A DNA stretch of 64,000 nt. Origin: Whitmania pigra. Taxonomy: Eukaryota; Annelida; Clitellata; Hirudinida; Haemopidae. The position numbers and the translations under genes were made by a program. Positions 38,101 to 50,100 of this stretch are shown piece after piece. Numbering within the stretch: the stretch's first letter is position 1; each line of letters begins with the position of its first letter. The stretch lies in contig JAJTWR010000231.1 in NCBI GenBank assembly GCA_021613335.1, positions 2,144,501-2,208,500 of the forward strand, read 5' to 3'. The notes under the pieces are model-generated. The model worked only from the letters and a program-made list of their open reading frames with translations. It had not been told where the DNA came from and searched no databases.

Positions 38101-41100
38101 CGTCGTTAACCATAAAAACAGTACCCGACTCAGAGGCTGATTCAAAATCTGATAAATTTAAACTTCCAACAAGTGAGGTCACAAAAGAGCGATCTATTAT
38201 TTTCCTTACCGGGGGAAGTCGGTTTTTAACCAGTGTTGAAATGGAATTTACAAATGCTCAAGAAGTTACGTTAGACGCCGAAGAAGGGGATGCTACAGTC
38301 TTTTATTTAACTGTTCCTTTGAGTGAAAACGTAAGAAATTTTTAACTATCATCTAGTCACTTATTCCTTCATCAATACGTCAATTTCATTTCATTACAGG
38401 TCACCGAGCAATTTACTATTAATTGAAAAACATAGACTTACAAATTGCTTTGAATGTTTTCAAAATGTAATTTAAAAACTGTTTCTTGTTTTGCAGAAAT
38501 TCGTTCAACCGCTAAAAGTCTCAGCCAACAAGTTGCATTTGAAATTTAAACCAAAAGACGAAGGACAGGGCATTGTATTTCATAGACTGATTGTTTGGGC
38601 CTGCGAACAACGTAAGAATGACTGAATTATGATTCATTTATTTTATATTCTTCTATTTGTAAGTTTTTGAAGTTTGAATTTCATTAGAATATTGTAATAC
38701 AACTCGTATTTTAATTTCAGAGTTTTCAACTACGCCAGGTAAGTATGTAACTCTTAAATAATAATAATATCTGGAATTACCATTCTTCACATATAAATAT
38801 TGCAATAATAATGATTTTACTAATGTGACTTAAATCTATAGCAACCACTGCTGGAGGCACCAGATGCGGTACAGTGAATCTTTTCCATGATGACAAAGGC
38901 ATTCAAGTTATGACTGACCCGCCTACTTCTGGAACGTTGTCGTTCGGACCGTTTTCATTTGAGCCACTATCTGTAAATCCCAAAATAATGTACACGCTTT
39001 CAAGTGTCCGAACCGTTGTGAATTTGGAGGCAAGTGCACAAAATGTGGGGCAGATATTGGCGAGAATTAGCAACAAAGGTGAAGTAAAAGAATATCAAAA
39101 AGATTCCAGTAAAGGAGTAAGCCCATTAATTTGTAGTAAATCATTTGCAATTACAACGTCAATGAATTTGTTATTATTAAAACATTTTGCTAATGTATAC
39201 GATTTTATTAGGAATTCAAACTTTCCGGCTATGACATAGGCGATGTAATCAACTTGGAGTTTGTACCGAATGACAGAGCTTCTCCAGTAAATGTAACGAG
39301 CGTTAAGGTCGAAACATGTGGCGAAGGTAAAATTTTCCATGAAGCTGATTATGTTCACTTGTGGTTATTATTCACATAAATATTTCTTGTATAAGACGCT
39401 TAACTTTAACAACTCAAAAAGCATGACTTTCTTCAATAATAATGCTTTCTGTCATTATTTTTGATTATTATGGTTAATTTCTAATGCATTTCATAAATCT
39501 CATTATGATAATAATAAAATTATTTAATAATTTAATAAATAAATAAATAATAAAATAGTAATAAATTTTATGATTCTCATTATGTTTGTTCATTAGGTGT
39601 TATGGTTACACTTGCTTCGACGACTCCAAAGTTGACAAGCAAGCGTTAGTAAAAATCGATTTACCATACAAGTTAAATGAGTTAAATGAAGTTATCGGAG
39701 CTCAAAAACTGTGGCGTTATATTAAAATTTGTTGTTCAATTAAAAAACATAATCTGATATGCAATTTGATATATAAATATATATATAATGTGTGTGTGTA
39801 AATATATATATACATATATATTTGATACGTAATCGTGAATTTATAACATGTGCATAGGCTAGGCACTTTTAAAATTCAGATATTAAAAACTTCTGGAAAT
39901 TGTTAACTTAGAAATAAATATGTATTATCTGCATAGCGGCCGAAGTGACAGGCACAACTGCTGAAATTAGTCCTGGGCAAATGGTTAAACTTGGAGGTAT
40001 GAAATATTTTAAGATGTCTTTAGTTTATTTTTATAAATTCAATTAAATTTAAAAAATAAATTAGTAACAAATTTAATTAAATTTAAAAAATAAATTGCAA
40101 AGTGATTTAATAATAAAATTTAATGTAAATTATCGTCAATTTGCGTTGCCACAACATTGGCTTTCAAATATTTTCATTTGGAAAAGCATCTAATTCTTTA
40201 CTAGCATTTCATTGAAAACTATTCAAAATTTGTAAAAAGCAACGTTCCATTCACTCTGTATGTAGAAGATATCAGAGCTTATTCCTTAAGCATGTAACAT
40301 GATATTGTAAAAATGTTTTCTAAGTAATAATTGTTATAAATATATAAATTAATATCATGAAACACTCTACTAACAAAATTTCATTGTCACTAGCATTTTA
40401 TTTAAAAAATATTTGCCTCACAATAAAATGACAAGTTAAATAATATCGTTAATTTAATTGTAAATATTTATTACATCTGTGATATAAAATTGAATAGGAA
40501 CGACAACTCCAAGATGTTCGATAAATGATTTACTTCATGACAAGGTTCGTATCACCACAAGCAGCGGTGTTGTACAAGACTCAAAGACATCCTTTACCTT
40601 CCCTAACACAATTACTGGAGAGCCATATGTAATTGTCGAATCAGAAGAAGATAAAGTTATTATGACTGTAGAATTTTTGGTCACCAACATCGATAGTGTC
40701 GAGATTAAGGTACTTTCTGGAAACGAAAATGATGTAAAGTCTCTCAACGTGAAGCCGAGCAACGGGGTGGGTTTTCAAACACTTTCAAGTGTAACTTAAT
40801 TTTAAAGTAACTCGAGAAGGTCAGTTGTAATTTAATAATTTTAAAAATAAAATAAAATTTTATTAGATAAATATTTCATATAGAGCCAGTTATTAATCGA
40901 CCTTGTGTTAACAGAAACTCGTAACTGAAATTGAGATGGCCGGCAAGGCTATTAAAGTTGCCCCTAGACCTGTCGACGAGAACTTAGACGTCAAAATTGA
41001 AGAATTATCAATTCACGTTTGTGGAGTCTGTGAGTTTAACTTTGAATGAGTATCAAAATCAAAGCTAGTATTAAAATAAATTAAAAGGCTTTTTAAGACG

Positions 41101-44100
41101 CACTTCTAAAACTTTAAAATATAAAATGTCTGGCGAACGAGTTACATTTTATAAGTTTTTACTAGCACAATTCAAAAAAATATTTCTTTAAATCGTACAA
41201 ATAATATTATTGAAATGAAAAAAATTGTTATTGACATTTACAGTGACGACAACTCGACCACAAACAACACTGAAAAGGACAACTGAAACTAAGTTTACAA
41301 GTAAGTCACAAATACTAATATTAACAAGTAATATATTTATGTGGCATACAACTTACCTCAAAGGTTTAAAATAAAACAAAAAGGAAAAAGCAGTGGATGA
41401 ATTCAGCTGTATTTATTTATTTTATTAAAGTCCGTTACATAACTAGAATGATTTGGACTTACATGAATTCAGACGTGCACCCAGAAATTTATTCTTAGGG
41501 GTGTTGTCTTTGATTCCTTAAATCTAAGGAATTGGTTAAAGTTAAATGTGGAAAAGGTAAAGGCGTTTAAATAACAGCAATGATGAAAATGCGTCGATAA
41601 ATAATTCGCTACCATGTTGCAGTTACAACACCAGCTGGAGTTCCTGGCACAACAACTCCTGGTATACCTGGCATTACCGGCTTCCCTATTAGTTATAAAT
41701 TTTCACATATATTATTTTGTTTGGTTTTGTAACATTTTTTTTCTTTCAGTTATCAAAAAATGTCTTGCCGACGATCTTGTAAAGATATCATCAACTAAGT
41801 TCTCTTCACTTCCTTCATATTCTGACTTGTCTGATGGATTACCTAGTAAATTAGAGCCAAGTGATGCTTATCCATCTCCATCAGTAACTCTAGACTTCGA
41901 AAATCGTCAAACTGTCATTGGTCTGTCTGGTAAGTTTGAAAATTTGAAATTGGCAGAGGTTTTCTTTTCAACGGAGGACGACAAACCCATTAGAGAAGAA
42001 ATCCCAACGAACAACGAAGTATGTTTGTTTTGATATATTGTGATTTAAGCAACTCTGTGCTGGCTCTATTTTGTATTTGCTGTTTGCCTAATTTTTAGGT
42101 TTTAATCAGGTTTTGCACTTTATTTTCATGAACTCCGTTTTATGACTGATTTTCTTTTGTAAGGGTATTCTTGATTTGAAAAAAGAGGTTCCAAACGTGA
42201 AGACTATTACGTTAAAATTGCATCCTGTTAATGACACTACACCAATAAGAATCACTCAACTAACAGTTAACGCATGTGGAAGAGGTAGGATAGAAGTACA
42301 TTAATTTCCAAATTATTCTATTAAGTTAACTTTTATCGTTATTTAACAATATCAAGCATTATTTTCTAACAAGATTGTAAGTTAATAAGATTAGTGTATT
42401 TTATGGCGACAGTAATTTATTTAATTTTACGACGTTAGCAATTTTCACACATTTATGTGAATATGTTGCTTTGGTAAATGTGATGGAGTTAGACAAAAGT
42501 TTATATTTTATCCGGCAGTCTCAACAACCGAAGTTCCTCGTGGACAAATGATTAAAACGACTACTCCAAGTAATTTCTATTTTTTAATTTAATTTTTTAC
42601 TATCCAATGTATAAGCTTGATGAACAAAATCTTATCATAAAGCTGTTTATGTCACATCCAGTTGGAATTTCTATTCCAGAAACAACTTCCACACTAAGTA
42701 AAGAGGCACCGGGAAAAATGGTCCCCAAAGCAACAGGTACTTATTGTGTAATTGTTTACCACGACCGGACTTGTTCTATTACGTTAATTGTTACCTTTAT
42801 TTATCAATGTCAATACAGCTGAATGCGCCGTTGAAAACTTAGTCAATAAAAACAAATCATAGATATCCTCTGCTCCTTTGTCGTCGGTGACTCCAACAAA
42901 ATCAGATTTCAAGTTTCTAGCAAATGAAAATTAGCCACAATTATTTGCCGAATTCAACTCCTCAAAAAACATTATTCAAATATCTCTGACTGGTGATAAC
43001 GTTGCTTCCGTAAATGTCAAACTAAGAGAATGAATATGCGTTGATAAATAATTCGCTACCATGTTGCTGTTAAAACACTAGCTGGCGTTTCAGGAACAAC
43101 TACTCCAGGTGTTCCCGCCGCTATCACAACACCAGGTGTTTCTGTAGTCCCCGGCGCTTCCACAACACCAGGTGTTTCTGGAGTTCCTGGAGCAACAACA
43201 CCCGGAGGTTGTTATTTTGCTTGGAATTCAGCTGTCGTTTTGTGACTGAATGAAAATGCGTTGATAAATAATTCGCTACCATGTTGCAGTTACAACACCA
43301 GCTGGCGTTCCTGGAACGACTACTTCTAATGTTCCTGTAGTTACCGGCGCTACCACAACTGAAGGTGTACCCGGAGAGATGGTTGAACCAAAAAGTTAGA
43401 ACGATTTTAACGTTTTTATATATCGATCGGTTACGTCATTGATAAAACTTATTCTTAGAAACGACAACATTACCAACTGGTCCAACAACACCTGCAGGTT
43501 GTTATTTTGCTTGGAATTCAGCTGTCGTTTAGTGACTGAATGCATCCTTTAGTGCATATATATTTGCACTTGTAGCCACAACATGCCAACTCGATAAAGT
43601 ACTGATAAAGAAAATGAATCTTACCTTCGAACCCGGAAAGACCGGTGCTCTTCCAGCAGATCTTTGGCCGAGCGAAAACACTCCAAATCCATCGGTCACA
43701 GCGACACCTTTCGAACCTAAAACCGTTATGGAAACGAAGGGCAAGTTCAAAAACGTCGAATCCGTGAAAGTGGTCTACACCACAGTAGACGGTATGACCG
43801 TCGAGGAACAAGCTTTGGTGACAAGCGCGGTCAGTAAAAGACGCATCAGCCTTTTTAATCGTTATGGCGTAATCGTTCGTCCAGAATTCTTGCTATCGGT
43901 ATAGATTGCATCTGAGAAATGTTTTTGTTACAGGGAGAGGTCAGTCTGAAGAAGGATGTGCCGAACGTTACGAGCGTAAAGGTCGAATTGAAACCGGTTG
44001 ATGCGACGAAGTCGGTATTAGTAAAAGAATTGGAAGTCTTTGCGTGTGGAAAAGGTAAAGGCGTTTAAATAATAGCAATGATGAAATTGCGTTGATAAAT

Positions 44101-47100
44101 AATTCGCTACCATGTTGCTGTTAAAACACTAGCTGGCGTTTCAGGAACAACTACTCCAGGTGTTCCCGCCGCTATCACAACACCAGGTGTTTCTGTAGTC
44201 CCCGGCGCTTCCACAACACCAGGTGTTTCTGGAGTTCCTGGAGCAACAACACCCGGAGGTTGTTATTTTGCTTGGAATTCAGCTGTCGTTTTGTGACTGA
44301 ATGAAAATGCGTTGATAAATAATTCGCTACCATGTTGCTGTTAAAACACTAGCTGGCGTTTCAGGAACAACTACTCCAGGTGTTCCCGCCGCTATCACAA
44401 CACACCAGGTGTTTCTGTAGTCTCCGGCGCTTCCACAACACCAGGTGTTTCTGGAGTTCCTGGAGCAACAACACCCGGAGGTTGTTATTTTGCTTGGAAT
44501 TCAGCTGTCGTTTTGTGACTGAATGAAAATGCGTTGATAAATAATTCGCTACCATGTTGCTGTTAAAACACTAGCTGGCGTTTCAGGAACAACTACTCCA
44601 GGTGTTCCCGCCGCTATCACAACACCAGGTGTTTCTGTAGTCTCCGGCGCTTCCACAACACCAGGTGTTTCTGGAGTTCCTGGAGCAACAACACCCGGAG
44701 GTTGTTATTTTGCTTGGAATTCAGCTGTCGTTTTGTGACTGAATGAAAATGCGTTGATAAATAATTCGCTACCATGTTGCAGTTACAACACCAGCTGGCG
44801 TTCCTGGAACGACTACTTCTAATGTTCCTGTAGTTACCGGCGCTACCACAACTGAAGGTGTACCCGGAGAGATGGTTGAACCAAAAAGTTAGAACGATTT
44901 TAACGTTTTTATATATCGATCGGTTACGTCGTCATTGATAAAACTTATTCAGAGAAAACAACACAACCAACTGGTCCAGCAACACCTGCAGGTTGTTATT
45001 TATTTTGCTTGAGATAGTGTCGTTTAGTGATGAGAATGCATCTTTAGTGCATATATATTTGCACTTGTAGCCACAACATGCCAACTCGATAAAGTACTGA
45101 TAAAAAAATGAACCTTCCCGACAACCGGAAAGACCGGTGCAGCAGATCTAGCAGATTCGAAATGCCGAGCGAAAACATCCTTCCCAAGCGAACACACAGT
45201 ACCAACGCTAGGAACACATCGAAACCAATCAAGAACCGTTCGAACCGAAAGTGGACACAACATAAATCATCGTCGAACCGTGAAAGTGTCTACACCACAG
45301 TAGACGGTATGACCGTCGAGAACAAGCTTGTGACAAGCGCGGTCAGTAAAAGACGCATCAGCTTTTTAATCGTTATGGCGTAATCGTTCGTCCAGAATTC
45401 TTGCTATCGGTATAGATTGCATCTGAGAAATGTTTTTGTTACAGGGAGAGGTCAGTCTGGAGAAGGATGTGCCGAACGTTACGAGCGTAAAGGTCGAATT
45501 GAAACCGGTTGATGCGACGAAGTCGGTATTAGTAAAAGAATTGGAAGTCTTTGCGTGTGGAAAAGGTAAAGGCGTTTAAATAATAGCAATGATGAAATTG
45601 CGTTGATAAATAATTCGCTACCATGTTGCTGTTAAAACACTAGCTGGCGTTTCAGGAACAACTACTCCAGGTGTTCCCGCCGCTATCACAACACCAGGTG
45701 TTTCTGTAGTCCCCGGCGCTTCCACAACACCAGGTGTTTCTGGAGTTCCTGGAGCAACAACACCCGGAGGTTGTTATTTTGCTTGGAATTCAGCTGTCGT
45801 TTTGTGACTGAATGAAAATGCGTTGATAAATAATTCGTAACCATGTTGCAGTTACAACACCAGCTGGCGTTCCTGGAACGACTACTTCTAATGTTCCTGT
45901 AGTTACCGGCGCTACCACAACTGAAGGTGTACCCGGAGAGATGGTTGAACCAAAAAGTTAGAACGATTTTAACGTTTTTATATATCGATCGGTTACGTCA
46001 TTGATAAAACTTATTCTTAGAAACGACAACATTACCTACTGGTGCAACAACACCTGCAGGTTGTTTTTTGCTTGGAATTCAGCTGTCGTTTAGTGACTGA
46101 ATGCATCCTTTAGTGCATATATATTTGCACTTGTAGCCACAACATGCCAACTCGATAAAGTACTGATAAAGAAAATGAATCTTACCTTCGAACCCGGAAA
46201 GACCGGTGCTCTTCCAGCAGATCTTCGGCCGAGCGAAAACACTCCAAATCCATCGGTCACAGCGACACTTTTCGAACCTAAAACCGTTATGGAAACGAAG
46301 GGCAAGTTCAAAAACGTCGAATCCGTGAAAGTGGTCTACACCACAGTAGACGGTATGACCGTCGAGGAACAAGCTTTGGTGACAAGCGCGGTCAGTAAAA
46401 GACGCATCAGCCTTTTTAATCGTTATGGCGTAATCAGAATTCTTGCTATCGGTATAGATTGCATCTGAGAAATGTTTTTGTTACAGGGAGAGGTCAGTCT
46501 GAAGAAGGATGTGCCGAACGTTACGAGCGTAAAGGTCGAATTGAAACCGGTTGATGCGACGAAGTCGGTATTAGTAAAAGAATTGGAAGTCTTTGCGTGT
46601 GGAAAAGGTAAAGGCGTTTAAATAATAGCAATGATGAAATTGCGTTGATAAATAATTCGCTACCATGTTGCTGTTAAAACACTAGCTGGCGTTTCAGGAA
46701 CAACTACTCCAGGTGTTCCCGCCGCTATCACAACACAAGGTGTTTCTGTAGTCCCCGGCGCTTCCACAACACCAGGTGTTTCTGGAGTTCCTGGAGCAAC
46801 AACACCCGGAGGTTGTTATTTTGCTTGGAATTCAGCTGTCGTTTTGTGACTGAATGAAAATGCGTTGATAAATAATTCGCTACCATGTTGCTGTTAAAAC
46901 ACTAGCTGGCGTTTCAGGAACAACTACTCCAGGTGTTCCCGCCGCTATCACAACACCAGGTGTTTCTGTAGTCCCCGGCGCTTCCACAACACCAGGTGTT
47001 TCTGGAGTTCCTGGAGCAACAACACCCGGAGGTTGTTATTTTGCTTGGAATTCAGCTGTCGTTTTGTGACTGAATGAAAATGCGTTGATAAATAATTCGC

Positions 47101-50100
47101 TACCATGTTGCTGTTAAAACACTAGCTGGCGTTTCAGGAACAACTACTCCAGGTGTTCCCGCCGCTATCACAACACCAGGTGTTTCTATAGTCCCCGGCG
47201 CTTCCACAACACCAGGTGTTTCTGGAGTTCCTGGAGCAACAACACCCGGAGGTTGTTTTTTGCTTGGAATTCAGCTGTCGTTTTGTGACTGAATGAAAAT
47301 GCGTTGATAAATAATTCGCTACCATGTTGCTGTTAAAACACTAGCTGGCGTTTCAGGAACAACTACTCCAGGTGTTCCCGCCGCTATCACAACACAAGGT
47401 GTTTCTGTAGTCTCCGGCGCTTCCACAACACCAGGTGTTTCTGGAGTTCCTGGAGCAACAACACCCGGAGGTTGTTATTTTGCTTGGAATTCAGCTGTCG
47501 TTTTGTGACTGAATGAAAATGCGTTGATAAATAATTCGCTACCATGTTGCTGTTAAAACACTAGCTGGCGTTTCAGGAACAACTACTCCAGGTGTTCCCG
47601 CCGCTATCACAACACCAGGTGTTTCTGTAGTCCCCGGCGCTTCCACAACACCAGGTGTTTCTGGAGTTCCTGGAGCAACAACACCCGGAGGTTGTTATTT
47701 TGCTTGGAATTCAGCTGTCGTTTTGTGACTGAATGAAAATGCGTTGATAAATAATTCGCTACCATGTTGCTGTTAAAACACTAGCTGGCGTTTCAGGAAC
47801 AACTACTCCAGGTGTTCCCGCCGCTATCACAACACCAGGTGTTTCTGTAGTCCCCGGCGCTTCCACAACACCAGGTGTTTCTGGAGTTCCTGGAGCAACA
47901 ACACCCGGAGGTTGTTATTTTGCTTGGAATGCAGCTGTCGTTTTGTGACTGAATGAAAATGCGTTGATAAATAATTCGCTACCATGTTGCTGTTAAAACA
48001 CTAGCTGGCGTTTCAGGAACAACTACTCCAGGTGTTCCCGCCGCTATCACAACACCAGGTGTTTCTGTAGTCCCCGGCGCTTCCACAACACCAGGTGTTT
48101 CTGGAGTTCCTGGAGCAACAACACCCGGAGGTTGTTATTTTGCTTGGAATTCAGCTGTCGTTTTGTGACTGAATGAAAATGCGTTGATAAATAATTCGCT
48201 ACCATGTTGCTGTTAAAACACTAGCTGGCGTTTCAGGAACAACTACTCCAGGTGTTCCCGCCGCTATCACAACACCAGGTGTTTCTGTAGTCCCCGGCGC
48301 TTCCACAACACCAGGTGTTTCTGGAGTTCCTGGAGCAACAACACCCGGAGGTTGTTATTTTGCTTGGAATTCCGCTGTCGTTTAGTGACTGAATGCATCC
48401 TTTAGTGCATATATATTTGCACTTGTAGCCACAAGATGCTAATTTGACGATGTACTGAAAGATAATGTTTTAAGTTAATTTTTACCTTTATTTAACATTA
48501 TTAATGCAGCTACTTCGGGTGTCACCAAATGCGCCGTTGAAAATATAGTCGCTACAAACTATTCAGTGATATCCGCGGATCCTTTGTCGTCGGTGACTCC
48601 AAACAAATCACATTTCGAGTTTCTAGCAAATGAAAATCAGCCACAATTATTTGCCGAATTCAACTCTCCAAAAAACATTATGGAAATATCTCTGACCGGT
48701 GATAACGTTGCTTCCGTAAATGTCAAACTAAGAGATGCCAGCAACAACTTAATTCAGAAAGAGAACGTCAATGTCGACAAAGTAAATCTTTTTATTTGAG
48801 TAATTCAATGTTTATAGAGATTTAAATCACTGAAATTACAATTTGTAGACCCTGAAATATGTTGGAGATTATCCCAATGTCAAGAAGATCGCTCTGACTG
48901 TCAATCCACATCAAGTCGGAGAAATAATTACTATACATGACTTCGAGATTTGGGCCTGCGGCGAAAGTAATCACTTATTAGAAAGATATCAATATTTTTC
49001 GTGCCTTTAATTTTAAAATGCATTAATTTTCTAATTAGAACTTGTCGTACCTGGTGTCACTCACGGAAAATCTACCGGAAAACCGACCACAGCTGCACTT
49101 CCACAAGGTAGGTCGGCTTTGGTGGTTCAGAGTTTCAAATCGCTGACTTTTATTGTTGTCTTTTGTTCAACAGTTACGACCATTGCGAGTGCTTGTCCTC
49201 TCACCGACCTTCTTAGTGAAGCCGGAGTAGAGTCTCGAGCGGATCCACCACTACCTGAAGGGTCATCAAACAATAATTTCAAATATCCTAGCGGTACCGA
49301 CACCATAACTTACACTGTCAAGTCTGTCAAATCTAAAACGCTGAAAAAGGTTGAACTCACGGCTGGAAACGTCGCAGAAATTACTGTGATGGCTAAAGAT
49401 TCATCTGGCGTCACCCTCAGAACAGAATTCAAATCTCCGGATTCAACGGTTTTTACTTTTTAGCTGATAATAATAATTCCTCCTCTGCACATCATTGATA
49501 ATTTATTGACGACATTCAACATTAGGGACGCGTAGAATTGGAACCTTTTGCAAGCGACGTATTCCAGATAGATGTAATGTTCGCAATAAAATATGGAGCT
49601 CTACCAGTAAACGTCACCGATTTCAAAATCCAAGTGTGTGCTGAAGCTGGTAAGATTTTCTAACAAGATTATAAGTTATAAGCTTAGTAAATTTCATGGC
49701 GACAGTCATTTAATTAATTTTACGACGTTAGCAATTTTCACGCATTTATGTGAATATGTTGCTTTGGTAAATGTGATGGAGTTAGTCAAAAGTTTATAAT
49801 TTATCCGGCAGTCTCAACAACCGAATTTCCTCCTGGACAAATGATTAAAACGACTACTCCAAGTAATTTCTATTTTTTTAATTTAATTTTTTACGATCCA
49901 ATGTATACGCTTGATGAACAATATCTTATCATGAATCTTTTTATGTCACATCCAGTTGTAATTTCTATTCCAGAAACAACTTCCACAGTAAGTGAAGAGG
50001 CACCGGGAAAAATGGTCCACAAAGCAACAAGTACTTATTGTGTAATTGTTTACCACGACCGTACTTATTCTATTAAGTTAATTTTTACCTGTGTTTGACA

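Noticed and set aside
42607..42822. 71-aa open frame (also at 49841 and 51445)
   Set aside because: Reads through introns around two linker exons; the true exons are the short phase 1-1 pieces.
43518..43811. Minus-strand open frames of 97 and 73 aa, repeated at 46079-46372
   Set aside because: Antisense shadows of the D8 and D10 exons; repeated only because the cassette is duplicated.
43031..48385. CRISPR-like regular repeats
   Set aside because: Units are 220 bp, contiguous and without unique spacers; they are exon-intron minisatellites in a eukaryotic gene.
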